Source of the DNA: Loktanella sp. PT4BL
GTDB taxonomy: Bacteria; Pseudomonadota; Alphaproteobacteria; Rhodobacterales; Rhodobacteraceae
Assembly (NCBI RefSeq): GCF_003201935.1
Contig: NZ_QJJL01000001.1
Coordinates: 558,001 to 622,000 of the forward strand
Length of the DNA stretch: 64,000 nt
Direction: 5' to 3'
Positions 24,607 to 34,070 of this stretch are shown here, piece after piece (positions within the stretch are counted from its first letter, which is position 1; every line of letters starts with the position of its first letter). Made by a program: the position numbers and the translations under genes. The notes beneath the pieces were generated by a model, which was given only the letters and a program-made list of their open reading frames with translations, searched no databases and was not told where the DNA came from.

Positions 24607-26636
24607 TGGACAGGCTGACGCGGCTTTTTAACCCCCGCTCTATTGCTGTGATCGGTGGCGGGGCATGGGGTGCTGAAGTGATCCGCCAGTGCCAGAAGAT
24701 CGGTTTTGCGGGCGATATCTGGCTGGTGCATCCCACCAAGGATGACGTGGCAGGCCTTTTACCTTTTCGCGAAATTGCGGACCTACCCGCGCCACCTGAT
24801 GCGGTGTTTATTGGTGTCAACAGGCACACGACCGTCGCGGCAGTAGAAGCACTTGCCGCGATTGGTGCGGGTGGCGCCATTTGTTTTGCCTCGGGTTTTA
24901 GCGAGGCGGCACATGAGGTCGCGGACGGGCATGACCTGCAACAGGCGCTTCTGGTGGCGGCAGGAAATATGCCCGTGATCGGCCCCAACTGCTATGGGTT
25001 CCTGAATTATCTCGATGGGGTCACCCTTTGGCCCGATCAGCATGGTGGCCTCCGCGTGGACAGTGGGGTGGCCCTGATCGCGCAATCCTCGAATGTGGCG
25101 ATCAATCTGACGATGCAGACCCGCGGTTTGCCAATTGCCTATGTCGCGACCGTGGGCAATCAGGCGCAAACCGGTCTGTCCGAGATTGGCAGGACGTTGC
25201 TGGCGAACCCCAAGGTCACGGCGCTGGGGCTCTATCTGGAGGGCATAGATGATCTGGCGGGTTTTGTGGAACTGGCTGCGGCAGCACGGCGTTTGGGCAA
25301 GCCGATTGTCGCGTTGAAAACCGGGAAATCCGAACAGGCGCAAAGGGCAGCGATTTCTCACACTGCCTCGCTTGCGGGCAGCGACGCGGGTGCTGATACG
25401 CTTTTTGATCGTCTGGGGATCGGGCGGGTGTCTTCACTCTCGGCCTTTCTCGAGACGCTCAAGCTTTTGCATGTTGTGGGGCCCTTGGGTGAAGCCACGG
25501 TCGCCTCGATGTCGTGTTCGGGTGGTGAGGCCAGCCTGATGGCTGATATGGCGCATGGGCGGTCGATCTCGTTTCCGCCGCTTTCAGAGGCGCAAACCGT
25601 TGATCTGCGAAACACTCTTGGGCCAATCGTGGCGTTAGCCAATCCGCTCGACTACCATACCTTTATCTGGGGCAACGAAGACGCGATGGCCGCCACATTT
25701 TCCGCCATGATGTCACCGGACATGGCGCTGGGCGTCGTGATCCTTGATTTCCCGCGCCCTGACCGCTGCACAGCCCCTGCGTGGGACTTGGTGCTGAATG
25801 CCGTAGAATGCGCGCAGGCGCAGACAGGCCGCCCTATCGCGGTGCTGAGTTCATTGGTCGAAAACCTGCCCGAGCATGTTGCCATTGATCTCGTGGCGCG
25901 GGGCATTCTGCCGCTTTGCGGCATGGCCGAGGCGATTGAGGCGATCGCGGTCGCGGCGCGTGTCGGGAAGCCGAAAGGGGAAGGACTGTTTGTCCCGCCA
26001 CTGGTGCGGCCAGCGCAGGTACTGAGTGAGGCAGAAGCAAAGCAGGTCTTGAAGCGCTATGGCCTGCCGGTCCCGCAGTCTGAATATGTCACAAACATTA
26101 AAGGGCTTGCAGATGCCGGGCAGGTGGTCGGCTTTCCTGTTGTTCTGAAAGGTACCGGTGTCGCCCACAAGACCGAAGCGGGCGCAGTTGTTGTGGGGAT
26201 TGCTGACCAGGCGGCTTTGTTGCGTGCCGCCGAGGCAATGCCGACGGAGACCTTTCTGGTCGAACAGATGATCACCGATGTGATTGTCGAGCTTCTTGTT
26301 GGTGTCGTGCTGGATCCGGCGCATGGCTATGTGCTGACACTTGCGGCGGGCGGGACCTGGGCGGAGATTCTGGAGGACAGGACGAGCCTGATCCTGCCCG
26401 TCGATGCGAGTGATATCAAACAGGCGCTTGGTGAATTGCGGATTGCACCTGTTCTGAACGGCTATCGCGGCGCGCCTGCGGTCGATATCCAAGCGATCAT
26501 TGACGCGGTGCTGGCGGTACAGTCCTATGTCATGACGCAGACGCCAATAGAGATAGAAATCAACCCGCTAATGTGTGGCCCAAGAGGGGCCGTCGCGGCG
26601 GATGCGTTGATCACAACAGGAGAACGCCATGACTGA
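24606..26636 (+). CDS. ADP-forming acyl-CoA synthetase (acetate-CoA ligase family)
   Basis: A 676-residue single-chain fusion of the succinyl-CoA synthetase-like modules. There is a CoA-binding Rossmann domain (about 5-130, IAVIGGG...PVIGPNCYG), a succinyl-CoA ligase domain (150-290) with the phosphohistidine motif AAISHTASLAG, and a C-terminal ATP-grasp domain (about 460-676) with VGFPVVLKGTG and IEINPLM. It activates a carboxylic acid with ATP, giving ADP, or runs in reverse. It overlaps the dehydrogenase by 1 nt and caiD by 8 nt. In this operon it probably makes the CoA ester used by its neighbours, in place of a CoA transferase. Confidence 0.92.
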   Translation: MDRLTRLFNPRSIAVIGGGAWGAEVIRQCQKIGFAGDIWLVHPTKDDVAGLLPFREIADLPAPPDAVFIGVNRHTTVAAVEALAAIGAGGAICFASGFSEAAHEVADGHDLQQALLVAAGNMPVIGPNCYGFLNYLDGVTLWPDQHGGLRVDSGVALIAQSSNVAINLTMQTRGLPIAYVATVGNQAQTGLSEIGRTLLANPKVTALGLYLEGIDDLAGFVELAAAARRLGKPIVALKTGKSEQAQRAAISHTASLAGSDAGADTLFDRLGIGRVSSLSAFLETLKLLHVVGPLGEATVASMSCSGGEASLMADMAHGRSISFPPLSEAQTVDLRNTLGPIVALANPLDYHTFIWGNEDAMAATFSAMMSPDMALGVVILDFPRPDRCTAPAWDLVLNAVECAQAQTGRPIAVLSSLVENLPEHVAIDLVARGILPLCGMAEAIEAIAVAARVGKPKGEGLFVPPLVRPAQVLSEAEAKQVLKRYGLPVPQSEYVTNIKGLADAGQVVGFPVVLKGTGVAHKTEAGAVVVGIADQAALLRAAEAMPTETFLVEQMITDVIVELLVGVVLDPAHGYVLTLAAGGTWAEILEDRTSLILPVDASDIKQALGELRIAPVLNGYRGAPAVDIQAIIDAVLAVQSYVMTQTPIEIEINPLMCGPRGAVAADALITTGERHD

Positions 26637-27414
26637 CGGCCCCATCAAGACCACCCGCGACGGGCATATCCTCGAGGTGACGCTGGACCGCCCCAAAGCG
26701 AACGCGATTGATCTGGCGACCAGCCGGATCATGGGCGAGGTCTTTGCCGATTTCCGCGATGACCCTGACCTGCGCGTGGCGATTGTGACTGGTGCGGGTG
26801 AGAAATTCTTTTGCCCGGGCTGGGATCTCAAGGCGGCCGCTGAGGGTGATGCTGTCGATGGCGACTATGGCAAGGGCGGCTTTGGCGGGCTGCAGGAATT
26901 GCCGCGTATGAATAAACCGGTCATCATGGCGATCAACGGGATTTGCTGCGGCGGCGGGCTGGAACTGGCGTTGTCAGGCGATATTCTCTTGGCGGCTGAA
27001 CATGCCACTTTCGCTCTGCCTGAAATCCGCTCCGGCACTGTCGCTGATGCAGCGTCCTGCAAGTTGCCCAAACGGATACCCTATCACATCGCGATGGAAA
27101 TGCTTTTGACAGGGCGCTGGATCGACGCCGAGGAGGCCGCCCGCTGGGGATTGATCAACCGTGTGGTTCCGGCGGATCAGTTGATGGATGAAGCGCGCAA
27201 GATGGCAGCACTTATCGCGTCGGGGCCGCCGCTTGTTTATGCGGCGCTCAAGGAAGTGGTCCGGGAGGCGGAAGATATGAAATTCCAGGACGCAATGAAT
27301 CGGATCACCAAGAGCCAGTTTGCCACTGTCGAGACCCTCTATAACTCGGAGGATCAGTTGGAAGGGGCGCGCGCATTCGCCGAAAAGCGTGATCCGGTTT
27401 GGAAGGGACGGTAG
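26629..27414 (+). CDS. caiD: CaiD-like enoyl-CoA hydratase (carnitinyl-CoA dehydratase)
   Basis: A 261-residue crotonase-fold enzyme. Long stretches are nearly the same as E. coli CaiD as I remember it: GHILEVTLDRPKANAID, GAGEKFFCPGWDLKAAAEGDA and the last residues AFAEKRDPVWKGR. The active-site Glu residues lie in GLELAL and FALPEIRSG. CaiD interconverts carnitinyl-CoA and crotonobetainyl-CoA. caiA, caiB and caiC homologues are not adjacent; instead the operon has a generic acyl-CoA dehydrogenase and an ADP-forming CoA ligase. The substrate may thus be carnitine or another betaine-like acid. Confidence 0.8.
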   Translation: MTDGPIKTTRDGHILEVTLDRPKANAIDLATSRIMGEVFADFRDDPDLRVAIVTGAGEKFFCPGWDLKAAAEGDAVDGDYGKGGFGGLQELPRMNKPVIMAINGICCGGGLELALSGDILLAAEHATFALPEIRSGTVADAASCKLPKRIPYHIAMEMLLTGRWIDAEEAARWGLINRVVPADQLMDEARKMAALIASGPPLVYAALKEVVREAEDMKFQDAMNRITKSQFATVETLYNSEDQLEGARAFAEKRDPVWKGR

Positions 27415-27447
27415 AATTCTTATATAAAACAAATACTTAATTTTTCT

Positions 27448-27496
27448 CTGACAAAAATGATCAGGATATATTGCATATCCTGATCATTTTTGTCAG
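27448..27496 (+). promoter_or_regulatory. Mirrored iron-box hairpin upstream of the iron-binding protein gene
   Basis: A perfect inverted repeat with 22-bp arms (27448-27469 and 27475-27496) and loop attgc. Each arm itself contains CTGA-N9-TCAG: CTGACAAAAATGATCAG and its mirror CTGATCATTTTTGTCAG. From memory, this matches the Iron-Rhodo-box of Rhodobacterales (consensus near CTGActrawtyagTCAG). It ends 40 nt before the start of a ferric-iron binding protein gene, so iron-dependent repression is the likely role. Confidence 0.65.
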
Positions 27497-27536
27497 TTTC
27501 CGCGCATCAACTCCAACCTTCGCAAGGATGAAGATC

Positions 27537-28571
27537 ATGCGCACACCATTGAGAAACTCACTCTTCCTGACGGCCGCCCTGACAATTTCGGCCACGTCCG
27601 TCTACGCCCAAAGCGACGCAGGCGAAGTGAACCTCTATTCCTCACGTCACTATGACACTGACGAGCGGCTCTATTCGGACTTCACCGAGCTGACAGGCAT
27701 CACTGTGAACCGGATTGAAGCAAACGCCGATGAATTGATCGCCCGGATGCAGGCAGAGGGTGCAAATTCGCCTGCTGATATTCTCATGACTGTTGACACA
27801 TCGCGTCTTGCACGTGCCAAGCAGGCCGGTCTGTTGCAAACGATTGATAGCGATATCCTAGAGGCCCGCATTCCCGGGTATCTGCAGGACGCCGACAACC
27901 AGTGGTTTGGCTTCAGCCAGCGCGCGCGCATTATCTTCTATGACAAGAACCGCGTCGCAAACCCGCCGCAGGACTATGTCTCTCTGGCTGATCCTGCATA
28001 TGAAGGGATGGTCTGTCACCGGTCTTCGACCAATGTCTATTCGCAGACACTGCTGTCGGCGGTGATCGAAAACCACGGTGAAGAGGCCGCGACGGAGTGG
28101 GCGCAAGGTTTCGTCAACAACTTTGCCCGCGATCCGCAGGGTGGCGATACCGACCAACTGCGTGGTCTGGTGTCAGGTGAATGCGACATTGCCATCTCGA
28201 ACACCTACTACTTTGCCCGCGCTCTGCGCACTGACGTTGATGGCCTGGACGCCGACGCGCTTGCAAATATCGGCTGGGTCTTCCCTGCACAGAACGCCGA
28301 GGGCGCGCATATGAACCTGTCAGGTGGTGGTGTCGCTGTGAACGCGCCGAACCGCGACAATGCGATCAAGTTCCTCGAGTATCTGGCCTCTGATCGTGCA
28401 CAGCAGTACTTCAGCGCAGGCAACGACGAATATCCTGCGGTACCCGGTGTTGGGTTGTCACCTTCCGTCGCAGCAATGGGGCTTTTCCGTCCTGACGCGG
28501 TTGACCTGAGCGCCGTTGCAGAGAACCTGCCTGCGGCACAGCAGATCTTTAATCAGGTCGGTTGGGAATAA
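27537..28571 (+). CDS. Iron(III) ABC transporter substrate-binding protein
   Basis: A 344-residue periplasmic protein with a signal peptide (MRTPLRNSLFLTAALTISATSVYAQ), cleaved after about residue 24. It belongs to the FbpA/FutA class of the type-2 periplasmic binding fold. The tyrosine-rich iron ligands are visible: SSRHYDTDERLY, IIFYDKN, NVYSQTL and the SNTYYFARAL pair. I start at 27537 because aagga lies 8 nt upstream and the signal peptide begins there. A predicted iron box lies directly upstream and a strong terminator directly downstream. The matching permease is at 28972-30630 on the other strand; no ATPase gene is nearby. Confidence 0.92.
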   Translation: MRTPLRNSLFLTAALTISATSVYAQSDAGEVNLYSSRHYDTDERLYSDFTELTGITVNRIEANADELIARMQAEGANSPADILMTVDTSRLARAKQAGLLQTIDSDILEARIPGYLQDADNQWFGFSQRARIIFYDKNRVANPPQDYVSLADPAYEGMVCHRSSTNVYSQTLLSAVIENHGEEAATEWAQGFVNNFARDPQGGDTDQLRGLVSGECDIAISNTYYFARALRTDVDGLDADALANIGWVFPAQNAEGAHMNLSGGGVAVNAPNRDNAIKFLEYLASDRAQQYFSAGNDEYPAVPGVGLSPSVAAMGLFRPDAVDLSAVAENLPAAQQIFNQVGWE

Positions 28572-28591
28572 ATTCTATCTCTGACGGCTTA

Positions 28592-28621
28592 AAGGGCGCC
28601 TCGCAAAAGGCGCCTTTTTTG
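28592..28621 (+). terminator. Intrinsic terminator of the iron-binding protein gene
   Basis: GGCGCC-tcgcaaaa-GGCGCC stem (28595-28614) followed by six T, 20 nt after the stop codon. Confidence 0.85.
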
Positions 28622-28698
28622 TGTTTGGTGTAATGCGCTCCGTCACTTGACTTGCAATATGCAGGCTTGCTTTTCTGCGGGCACAAGGAGCCGCGCAG

Positions 28699-28968
28699 AT
28701 GCCAATCGACAACAACGATCCCGCCCATGTTTTTGTTCAACAGGCCAATCGCAAAGAGGCGCAGAACTGTCGGAACGGTGATTTGCGGCGCGCCCGCGCC
28801 AAGACACAAAGCCCATGGTGGTTTGTGTTTTCGGCGAGTTTGCTGGGTTTTGCGACCGTCATGTACGCGCTGGAAAGTAATCGTGCGATCACTGGCATAT
28901 TCGGCCTATTGACCGCAGTACATGTGTTCTTGGCCTATCAGCAGTGGAAGCGGCGTGCAGAACAATAG
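28699..28968 (+). CDS. Small membrane protein of unknown function
   Basis: An 89-residue protein with a polar N-terminus (1-38), then two membrane helices (about 40-58 and 64-80) and a basic tail. The SD aaggag lies 9 nt before the ATG at 28699. It lies between the iron-binding protein and the convergent permease, ending 3 bp before the permease stop. I recognise no family and see no metal-binding motif that would tie it to iron uptake. Confidence 0.7.
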   Translation: MPIDNNDPAHVFVQQANRKEAQNCRNGDLRRARAKTQSPWWFVFSASLLGFATVMYALESNRAITGIFGLLTAVHVFLAYQQWKRRAEQ

Positions 28969-28971
28969 GGT

Positions 28972-30630
28972 TCAGGCGCGACCCGTGCCGATCTTGCGAC
29001 ATAGCAGGATCACAGGGATCAACCCGATTGCCGCAATGACAAGGCTGGGCACGGCTGCACCCTCAAGCCGTTCATCTGACGCCAGCCGATAGGCCTGCAC
29101 CGCAAGTGTGTCGTAGTTGAATGGCCGCATGATCAGGGTTGCGGGCAATTCCTTCATCACATCGACAAAGACGATCAAGCCTGCGGTCAAAAGGCTGGTG
29201 CGCAACAGGGGCATATGGACCCGTCTGACCAGACCGGGAATGTCCTGGCCCAAGGTCCGTGCGGCTGCATCCATATTGGGTGCAACCGACGCAATCCCAC
29301 CCTCATATGCGCCAATGGCTGCCGCGAGGAACCGGATCAGATAGGCCGAAATCAACAGCCAGATCGAGCCTGTAAACAAGAGCCCTGTCGAGATGTCAAA
29401 GGTGGCGCGCATCCAGCTATCAAGCGCGTTGTCAAAGGCCGCAAACGGCACCAGGAGCCCCACCGCGATAACCCCGCCTGGCACAGCATAGCCGATCCGT
29501 GCAAGATAGAGGGACGTGCCGGTCAGGCGGCTTGTGCTGACACGGTGCAGGGTACCGAGGATCAGGGCCGCAAGCACCGTAAGGACCGCAGCAATACCGG
29601 CAAGTGTGAGCGAATTGCGGATAAAGCCCAGATAGCGTGGACTGAGCAGGTCTTGCTGCGACCCGACGGCCATAATGCTGAGTGCGATGACAGGCAGGAC
29701 CACGCCAAGCAGAACAGGTGTGAGACAAAATAGAAACGCACCAAGCTTTTGACCCTTGCTGAGGGTCAGGCGCTGTAAGGGGGCGTTACGTCTTCCACTG
29801 GTGTATTTTGCGTTACCACGGCTCGTCCGTTCCAGCATCACAAGCAGCAGCGCAAAGCTCAACAGACCTAACGCCAGTTGCGCTGCTGCGGCGCGATCCG
29901 CCAGAGAAAACCAACTGGTGTAAATGCCCACTGCGAAGGTTTGCACACCAAAATAGGCCACTGTGCCGAAATCCGCGATTGTTTCCATTGCGACCAGCAT
30001 CACGCCCGAGGCAATCGCCGGTCGTGCCATGGGCAGAGACACATGCATGAACGCCGAAAAAGGTGAGCGGCCCAGAACCCGCGCGGCCAGAAATGTGCTC
30101 GATCCTTGCGCCGCAAATGCAGCCCGCGCCAAGAGATAGACATAAGGATACAGCACCAGCGTCAGCATCATCGCGGCGCCACCCAGCGAGCGGATTTCAG
30201 GGAACCAATAGTCCCGAGGTCCCCATCCTGTCAGATCGCGCAGCAAGGTTTGCACGATCCCTGGATGGTCGAGCACATGCGTATAACCGTAGGCCAGCAC
30301 ATAGGCCGGAAATGCAAGCGGCAGCGCCAGCGCGATTTCCATCCAGCGGCGCCCGGGAAAATCGGTCATCGTGACAAGCCAAGCGGCACCTGCGCCGATA
30401 AATGCGGCCCCCGCCATGACCAGCGCCACAAGGATCAATGTGGTGATTGTGTAGCGTCCTAGAACCGTTTCGGCCAGATTGTTCAGCGTGTCGAACGATC
30501 CGGTCAATGCCGCTGCAAGAACACCGATGTATGGCACGATACAAACAAGCATCACAAACACAGCGATGCCCTTGAAAAGGGACGTCAGGGCGGGCCTGTG
30601 TGACGGCTTGTTTGCGCGCGGTTGTTCCAT
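28972..30630 (-). CDS. Iron(III) ABC transporter permease (FbpB type)
   Basis: A 552-residue inner-membrane permease with about twelve helices in two homologous halves, the usual design of FbpB/SfuB permeases. Each half has the EAA-type loop that contacts the ATPase: AARVLGRSPFSAFMHVSLPMARPAI near residue 190 and AARTLGQDIPGLVRRVHMPLLRTSL near residue 465. I start at the ATG at 30630; a GTG at 30639 is possible. It converges towards the binding-protein gene, with a small membrane gene between. The ATP-binding subunit must be encoded elsewhere. I saw no clear iron box in the 192 bp upstream. Confidence 0.92.
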   Translation of the reverse strand: MEQPRANKPSHRPALTSLFKGIAVFVMLVCIVPYIGVLAAALTGSFDTLNNLAETVLGRYTITTLILVALVMAGAAFIGAGAAWLVTMTDFPGRRWMEIALALPLAFPAYVLAYGYTHVLDHPGIVQTLLRDLTGWGPRDYWFPEIRSLGGAAMMLTLVLYPYVYLLARAAFAAQGSSTFLAARVLGRSPFSAFMHVSLPMARPAIASGVMLVAMETIADFGTVAYFGVQTFAVGIYTSWFSLADRAAAAQLALGLLSFALLLVMLERTSRGNAKYTSGRRNAPLQRLTLSKGQKLGAFLFCLTPVLLGVVLPVIALSIMAVGSQQDLLSPRYLGFIRNSLTLAGIAAVLTVLAALILGTLHRVSTSRLTGTSLYLARIGYAVPGGVIAVGLLVPFAAFDNALDSWMRATFDISTGLLFTGSIWLLISAYLIRFLAAAIGAYEGGIASVAPNMDAAARTLGQDIPGLVRRVHMPLLRTSLLTAGLIVFVDVMKELPATLIMRPFNYDTLAVQAYRLASDERLEGAAVPSLVIAAIGLIPVILLCRKIGTGRA

Positions 30631-30822
30631 AGCCTGCACCTAAACGAAAGCAGGCCAGAGGAGCAAGCGATAGGGGCGCGTCATTCCTGCGCAATCGTGT
30701 CATTGGTTATACAGAGCTGTGTCGTTCGGCCGCAGAATTCACATAGATGTATGTGGCCAACGGTGCTGCAAAATGATTGTATGCAAGCGACCCTGCGATT
30801 TATCCGATGAAATGGACATGAC

Positions 30823-31542
30823 ATGCGTATACTTTTGGCCACTGCCCTGATGACCCTGCTTCCTTTCGGAGCCGCAGCGCAGAGCATGTCAGACGACGAG
30901 ATCAAGGCACTGGCGCTTGAAGCGATCCGCGAAAACCCGCAGATCATCATGGAGGCAATCGCGCTTATCGAAGAGCAGCGCAGCGCAGCACAGGCCGCAG
31001 CGCAGGCCGAAATCCTGCTCCGCCAGCGTGCGTTTCTTGAAAACGATCCAAATGCGCCCTCTGTCGGCAATCCCGATGCAGAGACCGTTATTGTGGAATT
31101 CTTTGATTACAACTGCCCTTACTGCAAACGCGCAGCTGGTGATGTAAAGGCGCTCCTTGCAGCGGATAAGGACGTGCGTGTTGTCTACCGTGAATGGCCC
31201 ATCTTGGGTGAAGGCTCTGTTCTTGCCTCGCGGGCAGCATTGGCCGCGCGCAATCAGGGCAAATACGAAGAAATGCACTGGGGTTTGATGGAAATGCGTG
31301 GACGTGCGGAAGAGGCGTCGATCCTTGCCTTGGCGCGGTCCATTGGTCTGGATGTAGACCAACTGCGCGAAGATATGCAAAGCGATGCAGTCAATAGCCA
31401 CATTGCCGCGTCCGACCAGCTGGCGCAGAACCTCGGCTTTACCGGCACGCCGGCATTTGTAATTGGCGATGCTTTGGTGCCCGGTGCGATCCCGCTGGCA
31501 GAGCTTCAGCAATATATCGCAGAAGCCCGCTCCGTAGAATAA
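30823..31542 (+). CDS. DsbA-family thiol oxidoreductase, periplasmic
   Basis: A 239-residue protein with a signal peptide (about 1-19, ending GAAAQ). An N-terminal helical segment (20-75) of the ScsC/BdbD-like type is followed by a thioredoxin fold with active site C98-P-Y-C101. The cis-proline loop is GFTGTPAFVIG. The family oxidises or isomerises disulfides, or handles copper-linked stress. Its position 68 bp upstream of copA on the same strand is notable, but copA has its own copper promoter in that gap. A role in protecting envelope thiols from copper is inference. Confidence 0.9.
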   Translation: MRILLATALMTLLPFGAAAQSMSDDEIKALALEAIRENPQIIMEAIALIEEQRSAAQAAAQAEILLRQRAFLENDPNAPSVGNPDAETVIVEFFDYNCPYCKRAAGDVKALLAADKDVRVVYREWPILGEGSVLASRAALAARNQGKYEEMHWGLMEMRGRAEEASILALARSIGLDVDQLREDMQSDAVNSHIAASDQLAQNLGFTGTPAFVIGDALVPGAIPLAELQQYIAEARSVE

Positions 31543-31554
31543 CCTGATTGCCCC

Positions 31555-31585
31555 TTGACCTTCCAGTGAGTGGAAGCCCTATGTA
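31555..31585 (+). promoter_or_regulatory. CueR-type copper promoter of copA
   Basis: A -35 TTGACC (31555-31560) and -10 TATGTA (31580-31585) are separated by 19 bp, the over-long spacer typical of MerR-family targets. The spacer region holds the perfect dyad CTTCCA-gtgag-TGGAAG (31560-31576), matching known CueR boxes. The cognate cueR lies behind copA. Confidence 0.85.
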
Positions 31586-31610
31586 AAGCGTCTACCAAAG
31601 GTGGCACGCT

Positions 31611-34070
31611 ATGACAAAAAGTTCTCTGACACTCCAAATCTCGAAACTGTCTTGCGGATCCTGCGTTGCGCGGGCCGAAAACGCGCTGCGCGCCGTTGAT
31701 GGGGTGAACGAGGTTGCGGTGAACCTCGCCTCGGAAAGCGCTGTGGTCGGGTTCGACGCACCGGCAACCCCTGCCAGCATTACAGAGGCTCTTGCGACCG
31801 CAGGCTATCCTGCAGTCGTTGATCAAGTAACCTTGGCCATCACAGGCATGACCTGTGGAGGTTGCGCCGCGCGGGTGGAAAAGGCCCTTGCCGCCGCACC
31901 TGCGGTGACCGACGTATCGGTAAACCTGGCGTCCGAGACAGCGCTGGTAAAATTCCTTGCGGGCGCTACGACACCGCAGGCCGTGGCAAGGGCATCAACC
32001 AATGCAGGCTATCCCGCGCATGTGCATGATCTTTCCGCGCCCAAGGTCGATCATAAAGCCGCCGAGATGGCGGCGTTGCGTCGCCATTTGACGATTGCGG
32101 CTGTTCTTACTGCGCCGGTTTTCGTGGTGGAAATGGGGGGGCATTTTATCCCGGGCGTCCATGAGTTCGTCCACCGCACCATCGGGATGCAAACCAGTTG
32201 GGTGTTGCAGTTTGTGCTCGTCACGCTCGTTCTCATCTGGCCGGGACGGTTCTTTTTTACCCAAGGCCTGCCTGCTCTCTTCAAAGGCGCGCCGGATATG
32301 AACGCTTTGGTTGCCATCGGCACAGGTGCAGCATGGGCGTTTTCCACAGTTGCGACGTTCTTTCCGGCCGTCCTTCCCGCAGGAACACGCGCAGTCTATT
32401 TTGAGGCGGCAGCGGTCATCATCACGCTGATCCTGCTTGGTCGTTTCCTTGAAGCACGTGCAAAGGGCAAGACTGGTGCGGCGATCCGCAGGCTTGTCGG
32501 CCTGCAGCCCAAGACCGCCTACCAGATGGAGGATGGCGCAGCGGTTGAAGTCCCGATTTCCGATATTGTTGTTGGCGATATCCTGCGCGTCCGTCCTGGC
32601 GAGCGCATTGCGGTTGATGGTGTCGTGATCGAGGGCAGTTCCTTTGTCGATGAAAGCATGATCACCGGTGAGCCGATCCCCGTTGAAAAGGCGAGCGATG
32701 ATCGCGTCACGGGCGGTACAGTGAACGGGACAGGTGTCTTTACCTTCCGTGTGACACAGGTGGGCGCGGATACGATGCTGGCGCAGGTTATCCGCATGGT
32801 GGAAGATGCACAGGGGGCCAAGCTGCCCATTCAGGACCTTGTGAACCGCGTGACGCTTTGGTTCGTGCCGGTTGTTTTGGTGCTGGCCGTTCTGACAGTA
32901 ATCGGCTGGCTGATTTTTGGCCCTGATCCGGCACTCAGCTTTGCTTTGGTCGCGGGTGTGTCGGTCCTGATCGTCGCTTGCCCTTGTGCGATGGGATTGG
33001 CTACACCAACCTCGATCATGGTGGGCACGGGCCGCGCGGCAGAACTGGGTGTGTTGTTTCGCAAAGGCGATGCGTTGCAGGCCCTGCGTTCCGCGCAAAT
33101 CGTGGCCTTTGACAAAACCGGTACGCTGACGCGCGGGCGGCCAGAGGTGACGTCTGTGTTCCTGAACGCGGGCCTTGATGAGGCTGAAGTCATGGGGCGC
33201 GTTGCTAGTGTCGAGGCGTTGTCAGAGCACCCGATTGCCGAAGCTATTGTGCGGATGGCAAAAGACAAAGGATATCCCATTGGCTCCGCATCAGATTTCC
33301 GCGCCGAAGCGGGCTTTGGTGTTACGGCAATGGTTGATGGCCGGACCGTGATGGTGGGAGCAGACCGCATGATGGAACGCGCAGGCATTGCGATTGAGGC
33401 TTTCGCTGACCAAGCCGCGCAGATCGCAGCACAGGGCCAAACGCCGTTTTATGCAGCCATTGATGGCGCGTTGGTGGGGCTGATCGGGATTTCGGACCCG
33501 ATCAAGCCAGAGACACCAGCGGCGATCAAAAAGCTTCAGGACATGGGGCTGAAGGTCGCGCTGATCACCGGCGATAACAAGACGACGGCCAATGCCATTG
33601 CCGCAGAGCTCGGGATCGACACGGTCATCGCCGAGGTGCTGCCGGACGGCAAGGTGGCCGCCCTACGGGATCTTGCCAAGGACGGTGCCAAGATTGCTTT
33701 CGTGGGTGACGGGATCAATGACGCGCCCGCGCTGGCCGCGGCGGACGTTGGGATCGCCATTGGCACGGGCACCGATGTGGCGATTGAAAGCGCGGATGTG
33801 GTGCTCATGTCCGGCGACATCAACGGTGTGTCCAATGCGTTCGAGATCAGCCGCCACACCATGCGCAACATCCGCGAGAACCTGTTTTGGGCCTTTGCCT
33901 ATAACTCCGCGCTGATCCCTGTCGCGGCGGGGGGGCTTTATGTCTTTGGCGGGCCGCTCTTATCGCCGATGCTGGCGGCAGGGGCGATGGCGCTATCGAG
34001 CGTTTTTGTCCTGTCGAATGCGTTGCGCCTGCGCTGGGTCGCGCCTGTGGCAAAGGCGGCTGTGGCATGA
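31611..34070 (+). CDS. copA: Copper-exporting P1B-type ATPase
   Basis: An 819-residue inner-membrane pump that expels Cu(I) to the periplasm. It has two N-terminal heavy-metal domains with C15-x-x-C18 (LSCGSC) and C82-x-x-C85 (MTCGGC). A membrane region with the CPC ion-binding motif ([12 protein letters not shown], near 458-460), the phosphorylation site DKTGT near 501, the nucleotide-domain SEHPIAEA and the [10 protein letters not shown] hinge follow. A MerR-type promoter with 19-bp spacer lies directly upstream. The stop overlaps the cueR start in ATGA. Confidence 0.96.
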   Translation: MTKSSLTLQISKLSCGSCVARAENALRAVDGVNEVAVNLASESAVVGFDAPATPASITEALATAGYPAVVDQVTLAITGMTCGGCAARVEKALAAAPAVTDVSVNLASETALVKFLAGATTPQAVARASTNAGYPAHVHDLSAPKVDHKAAEMAALRRHLTIAAVLTAPVFVVEMGGHFIPGVHEFVHRTIGMQTSWVLQFVLVTLVLIWPGRFFFTQGLPALFKGAPDMNALVAIGTGAAWAFSTVATFFPAVLPAGTRAVYFEAAAVIITLILLGRFLEARAKGKTGAAIRRLVGLQPKTAYQMEDGAAVEVPISDIVVGDILRVRPGERIAVDGVVIEGSSFVDESMITGEPIPVEKASDDRVTGGTVNGTGVFTFRVTQVGADTMLAQVIRMVEDAQGAKLPIQDLVNRVTLWFVPVVLVLAVLTVIGWLIFGPDPALSFALVAGVSVLIVACPCAMGLATPTSIMVGTGRAAELGVLFRKGDALQALRSAQIVAFDKTGTLTRGRPEVTSVFLNAGLDEAEVMGRVASVEALSEHPIAEAIVRMAKDKGYPIGSASDFRAEAGFGVTAMVDGRTVMVGADRMMERAGIAIEAFADQAAQIAAQGQTPFYAAIDGALVGLIGISDPIKPETPAAIKKLQDMGLKVALITGDNKTTANAIAAELGIDTVIAEVLPDGKVAALRDLAKDGAKIAFVGDGINDAPALAAADVGIAIGTGTDVAIESADVVLMSGDINGVSNAFEISRHTMRNIRENLFWAFAYNSALIPVAAGGLYVFGGPLLSPMLAAGAMALSSVFVLSNALRLRWVAPVAKAAVA

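Noticed and set aside
27448..27496. Intrinsic terminator of the caiD operon
   Set aside because: The stem is AT-rich and not followed by a T-run on the plus strand. The CTGA-N9-TCAG content in each arm favours an operator.
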